Shown: in pieces, positions 1-6,044 of the stretch | Layout of the letters: the number at the start of each line of letters is the position of its first letter | How positions within the stretch are numbered: the stretch's first letter is position 1 | Assembly (NCBI GenBank): GCA_002362595.1 | Contig: DEUO01000025.1 | Coordinates: 1 to 7,118 of the forward strand | DNA: 7,118 nt | Direction: 5' to 3' | Origin: Caryophanales bacterium UBA3260 | GTDB lineage: Bacteria > Bacillota_I > Bacilli_A > RF39 > UBA660 | The notes under the pieces: generated by a model | Database searches by the model: none | What the model was told of the DNA's origin: nothing | Seen by the model: only the letters and a program-made list of their open reading frames with translations | Program-made: the position numbers and the translations under genes

Positions 1-23
1 CTACTTTTTGTTGACAACTTCAA

Positions 24-722
24 TCAATTAGTCTTTTTTAATGCAACACCAGAATTATCATCAAATGTTCTAAACATCTTTAATATTTCATCATGATCTT
101 GATTAATAGCAGCTATATCTTCCTTACTTATCTCTGGAAACAACTCGTATAAAGAACATCCCATTAGACTTTCTATTCTTGTCTTTAATTCCATAACTTT
201 ACTAAAATGTTCTCTAGAATTAGGATATATACCTTTTCTTCTACTTATATCTAGCATTCTTCTTTCTACTGTAGTAAACCCTGTCTCCAAACAAAATAAA
301 TCACACATCTGTACTATATTATCATATAAATTAGGTCTTGTTTGAACTAAAAAATTATTCATATAGTCGTATCTATCTTGTGGCTCAGGAACTCCACCAG
401 CACTATTATTAATATCATTGTCAATAAAAGAATGTGTAAGACAAAATCTAGCTTCTTCTTGATAGCCTTTTTCTATCATATATTCATATCCGGCTATTGT
501 ATGATTCGCATGTGATATCTTTCTTCCAATATCATGTATATATCCAATAGAAATTGCATAATCAACATCTAATCCTATTCTTTGTGCTATTCTTCCTGAA
601 GCAATACCAACATATAAACAATGCTTAATCCATCTATTTTGATATACATTTAAATCTTCTTTCTTACTTATTACATCTTTAAGTAATAATCCTAATGCTT
701 TATCAGCAGTTAACATATCCAT
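24..722 (-). CDS. HD-domain metal-dependent phosphohydrolase
   Basis: A 232-residue soluble protein of the HD superfamily, whose members use bound metal to hydrolyse phosphate esters such as nucleotides or cyclic dinucleotides; the substrate here is unknown. The full ligand set is visible: H34, then H63-D64 inside an HDIG motif, H74, H97 (in THSF) and D141 (in QMCDLF), so the domain spans about residues 25-145. The C-terminal 90 residues are helical and charged, with no recognised domain. No signal peptide or membrane segment is seen, so it is probably cytoplasmic. The first ATG lies about 5 nt after an AGAGGGG-type ribosome site (728-734); a second Met two codons later is less well placed. 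It ends in TGA, unlike the TAA of its neighbours. It is transcribed alone, divergently from the MBL operon. Domain assignment is firm; the specific enzyme is not identified. Confidence 0.9.
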   Translation of the reverse strand: MDMLTADKALGLLLKDVISKKEDLNVYQNRWIKHCLYVGIASGRIAQRIGLDVDYAISIGYIHDIGRKISHANHTIAGYEYMIEKGYQEEARFCLTHSFIDNDINNSAGGVPEPQDRYDYMNNFLVQTRPNLYDNIVQMCDLFCLETGFTTVERRMLDISRRKGIYPNSREHFSKVMELKTRIESLMGCSLYELFPEISKEDIAAINQDHDEILKMFRTFDDNSGVALKKTN

Positions 723-746
723 AAAATCCCCTCTAACTAAATAAAT

Positions 747-775
747 ATTAAAACATATAACTAATATTTTATCAA
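747..775 (-). promoter_or_regulatory. Sigma-A-type promoter for the HD gene
   Basis: Read on the minus strand, TTGATA (775-770) and TTTAAT (752-747) are separated by exactly 17 nt, each one mismatch from consensus. The -10 box is also preceded by TGT, an extended -10 arrangement. Transcription would start near 740, leaving a leader of under 20 nt that contains the ribosome site. The surrounding sequence is AT-rich, so a chance match is possible, but spacing and placement fit well. Confidence 0.6.
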
Positions 776-801
776 ATATAAAGTAAAAATGTAAATTTCT
801 T

Positions 802-830
802 TTTAGTCATAAAATTATTCATGATATAAT
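802..830 (+). promoter_or_regulatory. Extended -10 promoter for the MBL operon
   Basis: A perfect TATAAT at 825-830 is preceded by TGA, giving a TGnTATAAT extended -10. A weak -35 match (TTTAGT, 802-807) lies 17 nt upstream. The predicted start near 837 leaves a short leader that carries AAGGTGAT (841-848) just before the ATG at 852. It lies back to back with the HD-gene promoter in the same intergenic gap, with about 26 bp between the two -35 elements. Confidence 0.65.
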
Positions 831-851
831 TAATATAATTAAGGTGATAAT

Positions 852-1769
852 ATGGCAAGAAGAAAAAAGAAAAAAGAAAATATTAAATTACTATCTTTAA
901 TATTTGCAATAGTAGTAGTATTTACTTATTACTTTTATAATAAACCTACTAATATATCTAATAGTATAAAAGAACCTCAAGTAGAAGAGAAAGAATCAGT
1001 TCCTTCTTCTAATCTAAAAATATATTTTTTTAATGTAGGTCAAGCAGATAGTATTTTAATTACTAATAATAATCATAATATGTTAATAGATGCTGGTAAT
1101 AATGAAGATGGCCCTCTACTAGTTTCTTATATTAAGAACAATCTAGGTATTGAAGAATTTGATTATGTAGTAGGAACTCACCCTCATGAAGATCATATTG
1201 GTGGATTAGATGATATTATTAATAATTTTAATATAAAAAATGTCTTACTACCTGATGTTATAACAACAACTAAAACATTTGAAGATGTTATAGATGCTAT
1301 TGCTAATAAGAATCTAGAAATAACTATCCCCAAAATAGATAGTACATATCAACTTGGGGAATCTAATATAAATGTCTTATATAGTGGTACAGATGAAAAA
1401 GAATTAAATAATTCATCTATTATATTAAAACTATCTTTTGGTAATACATCATATCTATTTACTGGCGATACTTCTAAAGAAATAGAAAATACTATTTTAA
1501 ATAAAGATATAAGAGCAGATGTCTTAAAAGTTGCTCATCACGGTTCTAAGACTTCATCAAGTGTTGAATTCCTTCATAAAGTAAACCCTTCCTATGCCAT
1601 TATATCAGTAGCTAAAAAGAATTCTTATAATCTTCCTTCTAAAGATACTATAAAGAATCTAGAAAAACTTACTAATAATATATATATGACTTATGATGGT
1701 ACTATCTTACTTACAAGTAATGGTAATGAAATAAATATTGAAACAATTAAAACAAATGTTAATGGATAA
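852..1769 (+). CDS. Membrane-anchored ComEC-like metallo-beta-lactamase-fold hydrolase
   Basis: A 305-residue protein with a lysine/arginine-rich N-terminus (residues 2-9), one hydrophobic segment (about 11-28) and a short linker. An MBL domain of the type found at the C-terminus of ComEC/Rec2 follows from residue 54. By the positive-inside rule the catalytic domain faces outward, unless the segment is cleaved as a signal peptide. Visible motifs are NVGQADS (61-67), LIDAG (78-82), HPHEDH (110-115), NNSSIILKL (186-194), TGD (204-206) and HHGS (229-232). ComEC-linked MBL proteins are regarded as nucleases or phosphodiesterases acting on DNA at the surface; the substrate here is unproven. The His normally found in the final YGHP-type motif is Leu (NSYNLP, 258-262). 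AAGGTGAT at 841-848 supports the start. It is the first gene of a four-gene operon ending with DUF3006, a known companion family. It lacks the ComEC transmembrane channel, so it is not ComEC itself. Confidence 0.9.
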   Translation: MARRKKKKENIKLLSLIFAIVVVFTYYFYNKPTNISNSIKEPQVEEKESVPSSNLKIYFFNVGQADSILITNNNHNMLIDAGNNEDGPLLVSYIKNNLGIEEFDYVVGTHPHEDHIGGLDDIINNFNIKNVLLPDVITTTKTFEDVIDAIANKNLEITIPKIDSTYQLGESNINVLYSGTDEKELNNSSIILKLSFGNTSYLFTGDTSKEIENTILNKDIRADVLKVAHHGSKTSSSVEFLHKVNPSYAIISVAKKNSYNLPSKDTIKNLEKLTNNIYMTYDGTILLTSNGNEINIETIKTNVNG

Positions 1770-1770
1770 T

Positions 1771-1776
1771 AAGGAG
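1771..1776 (+). promoter_or_regulatory. Ribosome binding site fixing the start of the 100-residue gene
   Basis: AAGGAG lies 6 nt before the ATG at 1783. The reading frame is open back to a TTG at 1738, but that start would overlap the end of the MBL gene and has no Shine-Dalgarno sequence. The ATG at 1783 is therefore the translation start. Confidence 0.85.
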
Positions 1777-1782
1777 TTAAAT

Positions 1783-2085
1783 ATGAATATACTAGAAATA
1801 AATATAGAAATAATAAATATGACAAGTACTTTAATAAATATTAATTGTCAAAAAAATATAGTTAATATATATGGTAAAGAAAAACGTATTGATAGTGAAA
1901 AAATATATGAACTATTAAGCATTATAAGAACATGGCAACCATCTTATACTAATAGTAATACTATTGATAATGAATCATATAAAATAGAAATAATAGATAA
2001 TAACAATCATAAAGAAATATTAACTGGTAAAGGTGATTATCCTTCTAATTATTCTTTATTTAAAGAATGGATAAGGAGTTTATAA
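1783..2085 (+). CDS. Conserved-looking small protein of unknown function
   Basis: A 100-residue protein with no signal peptide or membrane segment. The first 30 residues look like beta strands (repeated Ile/Asn/Thr), followed by a helix around the segment ending RTW (49-51). Beta strands follow (YKIEIID, 66-72), and the protein ends in a distinctive GKGDYPSNYSLFKEWI stretch (82-97). The pattern of a Trp after a helix, an acidic YxIxI strand and a GxGxYPxNYxxF ending resembles small uncharacterised Firmicutes proteins I have seen, but I cannot name the family. It starts 13 nt after the MBL stop. Its last codons contain the ribosome site (2073-2078) of the next gene, whose ATG comes one base after its stop, so translation of the pair is probably coupled. 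A partner role for the large downstream protein is inference from that arrangement. Confidence 0.8.
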   Translation: MNILEINIEIINMTSTLININCQKNIVNIYGKEKRIDSEKIYELLSIIRTWQPSYTNSNTIDNESYKIEIIDNNNHKEILTGKGDYPSNYSLFKEWIRSL

Positions 2086-2086
2086 T

Positions 2087-4078
2087 ATGATAGAAACAGC
2101 TCTTAATCTATTAAATGGTAATAGTATAATAAATGATAAACTACCAGCTATTATTGAAGTATTTGTAGAATTCTATGGTGAAGAAAATCGTCCTCATATT
2201 GAAGAATTATTTAATAATATGGAAATAATTTGCTTTAATAAACCAAGTGAAAAAGAATATATTTTAAATCATACTATAGATGAAATAAAAGATAAATATT
2301 ATGAAATATTTTATAATAAATATCATATAGGTAAAGATGATAAACATCGTAATGAATATTTACCAAATACTATGTTATCTAAAGGTTATTCTTTATTAGA
2401 TAAATATCAAGAATATCTATCTAAAAAAAATATGTCTCAAGAAGAAAAATACCAAGAAACAGTATCTAGTTTTATGGACTTATTAAATAATAGATATGGT
2501 TATAAAGGCACATTTAAAGACATATTAGCTATGAAAGGAACACCAGCAATAGATAAATTCTTAAGTAAAGTCCCTCAATTCCTAAGACCATATATTGAAT
2601 CATGCATAGCAGATGAATATGTAGATATTGATGAACAACAAAAGAAAAAACAATTAGTAGATAAACTATCTAGTATCTATCCTGAAGTTACTATGTCTAA
2701 TTTTGATGAATTATATGCTAATCGTGCTAATAATGTATTATGTAACTTAGATTCTATGTTAGAAGACTTCTGTAATATGAAACATAGTTTCTTAGAAGAA
2801 GTAAAACCATTATTACCATATCTAGAATATTGTCAAAAATGCAAAGCATTAGAAACAGAAATAGATGAAAAAACATTAGCTAATATTATCTTAAGTTTCC
2901 AAGATCTAATGCCTCAAGAAGAAATAGAAGAATTAAAAAAACGTCTTTCTAGTAATAAAAAAATGTCTTTCTACGGTCTTCCTACAATAGAATCATATTT
3001 CAGTACTAGTTTATCTTATATATCTCCTATGTCTTGTTTTTCATCAGAAAGTGAAAGTATATTAAGAGGAGACCCAGAAAACTGGCGTGTTGATAGTATT
3101 AAACATGATCGTATAAGATACTTTAATAAAAAAGGTATAAATAAAGGTACTAATTATGATGACTATGCTAATGATCTAAATTGCCAAGCTTTAATCCCTG
3201 AAACAGATGTAGTAGATAAAATATTACAAGCTAGAGAAAAGGGAAAAGAACAATCAACAATGGAATATTATCGCTCATTACCAGATTATAAAGAAATACG
3301 TGAAAGAATAATAAGTAGAAATCCTGTATCAGATGATTATGGTTGGGATGAAAATACTTATGAAAATACTTTAATGTGTGTATGTCCTAATATTACAAAA
3401 GATGAAAATGGAACACATCTTCTACCTTTAGGCATATTTAGACTAGATCTATCTAAATTAGATGCTATAGATGCATATATTATGCATGAACTAAACCATA
3501 TATATGAATTAAAATTAATTAAAGAAAATGAAGATAGTATAGAATATCAAAGTGGATGGGATTCTATCGTCCAACCTAAACATATTAAAGATGAAGTAAC
3601 ATTAAAAAAAGATGAATCTAAAAGAGACTATGAATTATTTAATGAAATAATAAATGAATTAATATCTCAAGATTTAACTAGATTAATGCATGATAATGGT
3701 ATATATCTATTTAGTAAAAAAGATAATGCTCGTATATCTAATAAAACATCTTATGAATCTACAATGTTTATAATTCGTGATTTTTATAAATTATATTATG
3801 ATGATATAATAGCAAGTCGTCGTAGTAAAAGTTTAGATAAGTTAATTGCTAAAGTAGGAGAAGATAACTTTAATGAACTTAATGGTTTATTCAATGTATT
3901 TAATGAACACTTTAGTGGTATGAAAGTATATACTCTGTATAAACAATTAAATCAAAAAGAAGATACTGAACTAACTAGAATATATAATTCTATCTTAGAA
4001 AAACGTGATTTAATAATGGCTAGAATGTTAGAACATAGTAAAGAGTACGACTTAAATGAAGCTCCAAAAATGTCATAA
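2087..4078 (+). CDS. Unrecognised 663-residue protein with HExxH zinc-peptidase-like motif
   Basis: I do not recognise this family. The protein has no signal peptide or membrane helix and is probably cytoplasmic. Residues 1 to about 290 are mostly helical and charged. A middle section around 295-440 is less regular (SYISPMSCFSSESES, DPENWRVD, NPVSDDYGWDENTYEN). A strand-like GIFRLDLS (447-454) leads into a helix carrying H467-E468-L469-N470-H471, an HExxH zinc-peptidase signature with a small-residue/Met run-up (AYIMHELNH). About 50 residues later, FNEIINELIS (518-527) offers E520 or E524 as a third ligand, a gluzincin-like arrangement. The C-terminal 130 residues are helical. Ribosome site AAGGAG (2073-2078) lies inside the previous gene, whose stop is one base before this ATG. 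The HELNH motif is seen directly; metallopeptidase activity is inferred, since HExxH also occurs by chance. All Trp codons are TGG. Confidence 0.85.
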   Translation: MIETALNLLNGNSIINDKLPAIIEVFVEFYGEENRPHIEELFNNMEIICFNKPSEKEYILNHTIDEIKDKYYEIFYNKYHIGKDDKHRNEYLPNTMLSKGYSLLDKYQEYLSKKNMSQEEKYQETVSSFMDLLNNRYGYKGTFKDILAMKGTPAIDKFLSKVPQFLRPYIESCIADEYVDIDEQQKKKQLVDKLSSIYPEVTMSNFDELYANRANNVLCNLDSMLEDFCNMKHSFLEEVKPLLPYLEYCQKCKALETEIDEKTLANIILSFQDLMPQEEIEELKKRLSSNKKMSFYGLPTIESYFSTSLSYISPMSCFSSESESILRGDPENWRVDSIKHDRIRYFNKKGINKGTNYDDYANDLNCQALIPETDVVDKILQAREKGKEQSTMEYYRSLPDYKEIRERIISRNPVSDDYGWDENTYENTLMCVCPNITKDENGTHLLPLGIFRLDLSKLDAIDAYIMHELNHIYELKLIKENEDSIEYQSGWDSIVQPKHIKDEVTLKKDESKRDYELFNEIINELISQDLTRLMHDNGIYLFSKKDNARISNKTSYESTMFIIRDFYKLYYDDIIASRRSKSLDKLIAKVGEDNFNELNGLFNVFNEHFSGMKVYTLYKQLNQKEDTELTRIYNSILEKRDLIMARMLEHSKEYDLNEAPKMS

Positions 4079-4092
4079 GGATAGGTGATATA

Positions 4093-4308
4093 ATGAAATT
4101 TGCTATTGATAGAATAGAAGAAAATATAGCTATTCTTGAAAATTTGGAAACAAAAGAAAAATTAGAAGTATCTTTAAATTCCCTTCCAGATGATATTAAA
4201 GATGGATCTATTCTTATCTTTAAAAATAAATATATATTAGACAATAATGAAGAAGAAAAAAGACGTACTAGTATTAAAGATAAATTTAATCGCCTTAAAA
4301 AGAATTAA
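4093..4308 (+). CDS. DUF3006 family protein
   Basis: A 71-residue protein matching the DUF3006 pattern from memory of the family. It opens with FAIDRIEENIAILE (3-16), a short beta-domain start, then a strand ending in the SLNSLPDDIKDGSILIF region (28-43), where the family has a conserved Leu-Pro followed by a Gly-containing turn. It closes with a charged KRRTSIKDKFNRL tail (56-68), equivalent to the ERRKxI-type C-terminus. DUF3006 has no established biochemical function but is usually next to, or fused with, ComEC-like MBL proteins; here it is the last gene of the operon that starts with one. AGGTGAT (4083-4089) sits just ahead of the ATG, 14 nt after the previous stop. No secretion signal is present. 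Its final codons (residues 62-66 onward) also form the operon's terminator stem. The C-terminus of the protein is thus constrained by RNA structure as well as by protein function. Confidence 0.85.
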   Translation: MKFAIDRIEENIAILENLETKEKLEVSLNSLPDDIKDGSILIFKNKYILDNNEEEKRRTSIKDKFNRLKKN

Positions 4309-4322
4309 ATTTATCTTTTTTT
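4276..4322 (+). terminator. Intrinsic terminator of the MBL-DUF3006 operon, overlapping the last gene
   Basis: A perfect 15-bp inverted repeat has its left arm at 4276-4290 and its right arm at 4304-4318, around a 13-nt loop, and runs into seven T residues (4316-4322). The stem is almost all A-T with a single G-C pair, so its strength depends on length. The left arm lies in codons 62-66 of the DUF3006 gene, and the stop codon (4306-4308) is inside the right arm. Confidence 0.75.
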
Positions 4323-4330
4323 ATTTCACT

Positions 4331-4356
4331 AAAAAAGGAATTGCCTTAACAATTCC
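4331..4356 (-). terminator. Intrinsic terminator of the SPFH operon
   Basis: Inverted repeat GGAATTG (4337-4343) and CAATTCC (4350-4356) with a 6-nt loop. Read on the minus strand, the stem is followed by six T residues (4336-4331). It lies 12 nt past the stop of the SPFH gene and faces the plus-strand terminator. On the plus strand the stem is followed by a mixed sequence, so it mainly serves minus-strand transcription. Confidence 0.8.
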
Positions 4357-4368
4357 AGTTGTATTATT

Positions 4369-5481
4369 TTAGTTTAATTTAGTACCACAATTAGAACAGA
4401 AATTAGCTCCGTTATTTTTAGTACCACAATTAGGACAGAATTTAGCAACTCCATTGCTTTCTCCACCTTCATTAGAAGCAGTAGAACTATTATTATTTTG
4501 ATTAACAGCTCCCATTAGCGAAGCTCCAGCATTACCAGCCATATTCATACCAGCAAATCCCATCATAGCTCCATTATCATTAGAAGCAGCATTTTTAAGA
4601 GCTTCAGCGGAAGCATTAGCCATTAAACCAGATTGTAACTTACTATCTGAGAATATAGTAGCATCATCAATCTTATTAATTCTTTTCATAGATTCTTCAG
4701 TTACATTTATATCTCCAAGAGCTACATCAGTAACAATTAAGCCATATTTATCTCTCCATGAAGAACTTAATATTTCATTCATCTTATCAGAAATATCAGA
4801 ACCATACATTCCCATATCTCCAAAAGATACCTTCTTAAGTCTCATAACTTCTGTAATAGCTTTTGTTATTTGTTCAACGAATTCATTCTTTAATTGACTT
4901 CCCATTACTTCATCAAAAGTTACTACATCTTTTGCATTAGCACCTAGTACATTACCTACTAAAGCAACTGGATTATCTACTTGATAAGCATATTCACCAA
5001 AGAATGTTACTTCAATTATTCCATATTTTTCGTCAGTAATCTTTTTAGGTTGCGGAGAACCAAACTTATTACCAGTTACATTAAGAATATTTACATAATA
5101 AACTCTTTGATCCCTAGCAGTTTGACCACCAAAAGTAATCCTACTACCAATATTTTTAATTGTATCGATAATTCCTTTTCCCAATCCTCCATAAAATATA
5201 CTTGGTTCAGAACTACTATCATAAGTATATTCACCAGGTTCTGATGAAAATTCAACAACCTTTCCGTTATCAACCAACATCATTGCCCATCCTTGAGGAA
5301 TATTTATTTTACTTCCGTTAGAAATAACTCCTTCAGATGGATTCTTATTTCCGTCACCATGATTTACAACACCTCTCGTTATAAGTACATTCTTATCAAC
5401 AGCAGGACATGTGACATACTCCTTAAATTGATCTCCAAAAGCACTGCTTGTAGAACTAGTTAAAGCTTTAATTAAACCCAT
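4369..5481 (-). CDS. YdjI-like SPFH domain protein with C-terminal zinc ribbon
   Basis: A 370-residue member of the SPFH/"virion core protein" family that includes B. subtilis YdjI. Family hallmarks are the MGLIKAL start, DQFKEYV (17-23), VVEFSSEPGEYTYD (75-88), EPSIF (92-96) and DQRVYYVN (124-131). The SPFH domain covers about 25-270. A helical segment rich in Ala, Asn, Gly and Met (270-325) and a Ser/Asn/Gly linker follow, then a zinc ribbon with C349, C352, C362 and C365. SPFH proteins oligomerise on membranes as scaffolds; YdjI helps bring the phage-shock protein PspA to the membrane in B. subtilis. No transmembrane helix is seen, so membrane attachment would be peripheral or through partners. 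GGAGG (5489-5493) lies 7 nt before the ATG, in the 16-nt gap after the upstream gene. It is the last gene of the operon; no pspA is in the window. Family is firm; the exact role in this organism is inferred. Confidence 0.92.
   Translation of the reverse strand: MGLIKALTSSTSSAFGDQFKEYVTCPAVDKNVLITRGVVNHGDGNKNPSEGVISNGSKINIPQGWAMMLVDNGKVVEFSSEPGEYTYDSSSEPSIFYGGLGKGIIDTIKNIGSRITFGGQTARDQRVYYVNILNVTGNKFGSPQPKKITDEKYGIIEVTFFGEYAYQVDNPVALVGNVLGANAKDVVTFDEVMGSQLKNEFVEQITKAITEVMRLKKVSFGDMGMYGSDISDKMNEILSSSWRDKYGLIVTDVALGDINVTEESMKRINKIDDATIFSDSKLQSGLMANASAEALKNAASNDNGAMMGFAGMNMAGNAGASLMGAVNQNNNSSTASNEGGESNGVAKFCPNCGTKNNGANFCSNCGTKLN
4378..4446. repeat. 30-bp direct repeat encoding both zinc knuckles
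   Basis: Two 30-bp copies, 4378-4407 and 4417-4446, match at 28 of 30 positions and are offset by 39 bp (13 codons). They encode the two CxxC halves of the SPFH protein's zinc ribbon, FCSNCGTK and FCPNCGTK. Identity at third codon positions points to recent duplication or gene conversion rather than protein-level convergence alone. Confidence 0.8.
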
Positions 5482-5497
5482 TTCAATACCTCCAATT

Positions 5498-6040
5498 TTA
5501 ACTAATTTCTAGTTTAGATAATACCCAATCATAATCTTCTTGATTATATATTGCACCACAATACTCGCATTTACCAGAATCGTTTACATTTAAAGGAGCT
5601 CCACAACCAGGACATCTTCTAATTGCATGTTGATCCTTAGTATCTACTTTCTTAGTGAATGTTAACATATAATTAACTTGTCTTCTTGAATAATCATCAC
5701 CAGATACTATCTTACCATTACTTAAGTCAATTATATAATCCAAATATCTTGATTGCAAGTAAACTTTAATTGTATATACACTTTCATTTACTTCAATACT
5801 TCTAATCTCTGTTTCTTTAACATTTAATTCATCATACATCTGACGCCAGTTATTACTTTTAACACTATTTAATTTGTTAATCGCCCAATCATATACTTCA
5901 TCACTTATAAAGTGCTTAGCATTATCTATTTCATCTAACATAATAGAAGTAAATAATTGAACAAATATATTATTAACCTTTGTTAAAAACATACTCTCAT
6001 TAAAACCATTATCTATCTTTATAAATTCTTCTATACTCAT
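5498..6040 (-). CDS. Soluble TIM44-like protein with C-terminal zinc ribbon
   Basis: A 180-residue protein without signal peptide or membrane helix. Residues about 12-130 look like an NTF2/TIM44-type alpha-beta domain: helices carrying FVQLFTSIMLDE and AKHFISDEVYDWAI, then strands with IRSIEVNESVYTIKVYL and YIIDLSNGKIVSGD. A zinc ribbon follows with C143, C146, C158 and C161 (CPGCGAP and CEYCG), and then a short tail, DWVLSKLEI. It is a shortened paralogue of the upstream membrane-anchored gene. Both share the DY(V/I)ID...G.(V/I)..GD segment, the same ribbon motifs and the (W/F)VLSK tail. The start is supported by AGAGG (6048-6052) 7 nt upstream, embedded in the end of the previous gene only 4 nt away, suggesting coupled translation. 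A plausible role is a cytoplasmic adaptor in the SPFH complex, which is inference from position. Confidence 0.85.
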   Translation of the reverse strand: MSIEEFIKIDNGFNESMFLTKVNNIFVQLFTSIMLDEIDNAKHFISDEVYDWAINKLNSVKSNNWRQMYDELNVKETEIRSIEVNESVYTIKVYLQSRYLDYIIDLSNGKIVSGDDYSRRQVNYMLTFTKKVDTKDQHAIRRCPGCGAPLNVNDSGKCEYCGAIYNQEDYDWVLSKLEIS

Positions 6041-6044
6041 TTTA

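Noticed and set aside
1..23. Possible terminator or neighbouring gene end at the left edge
   Set aside because: GTTGACAAC forms only a four-pair stem without a clear T-run, and the stretch is too short to judge a coding frame.
24..26. TGA at the end of the HD gene as a sign of genetic code 4 (TGA = Trp)
   Set aside because: Every Trp codon checked in the window is TGG and long genes stay intact with TGA as stop, so the standard code fits. The frame after the TGA is open to the window edge, but this is only 23 nt.
852..1769. Full ComEC competence channel or secreted beta-lactamase
   Set aside because: Only one hydrophobic segment is present, so there is no channel; the NVGQADS, NNSSIIL and HHGS motifs fit the ComEC MBL group rather than true beta-lactamases.
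1738..1782. Upstream TTG start giving a 115-residue version of the small protein
   Set aside because: It overlaps the end of the MBL gene and has no ribosome site, whereas AAGGAG is correctly spaced before the ATG at 1783.
2903..2980. CQKCK in the 663-residue protein as a zinc ribbon
   Set aside because: There is a single Cys pair with no second CxxC nearby, so it cannot form a standard four-cysteine site.
4020..4244. Minus-strand open frame of 74 codons
   Set aside because: It is antisense to the end of the 663-residue gene and to the DUF3006 gene, both well supported, and has no recognisable motif.
4981..5273. Open frames on plus (4981-5244) and minus (5091-5273) strands
   Set aside because: Both lie inside the SPFH coding region in other frames, with composition typical of shadow translation.
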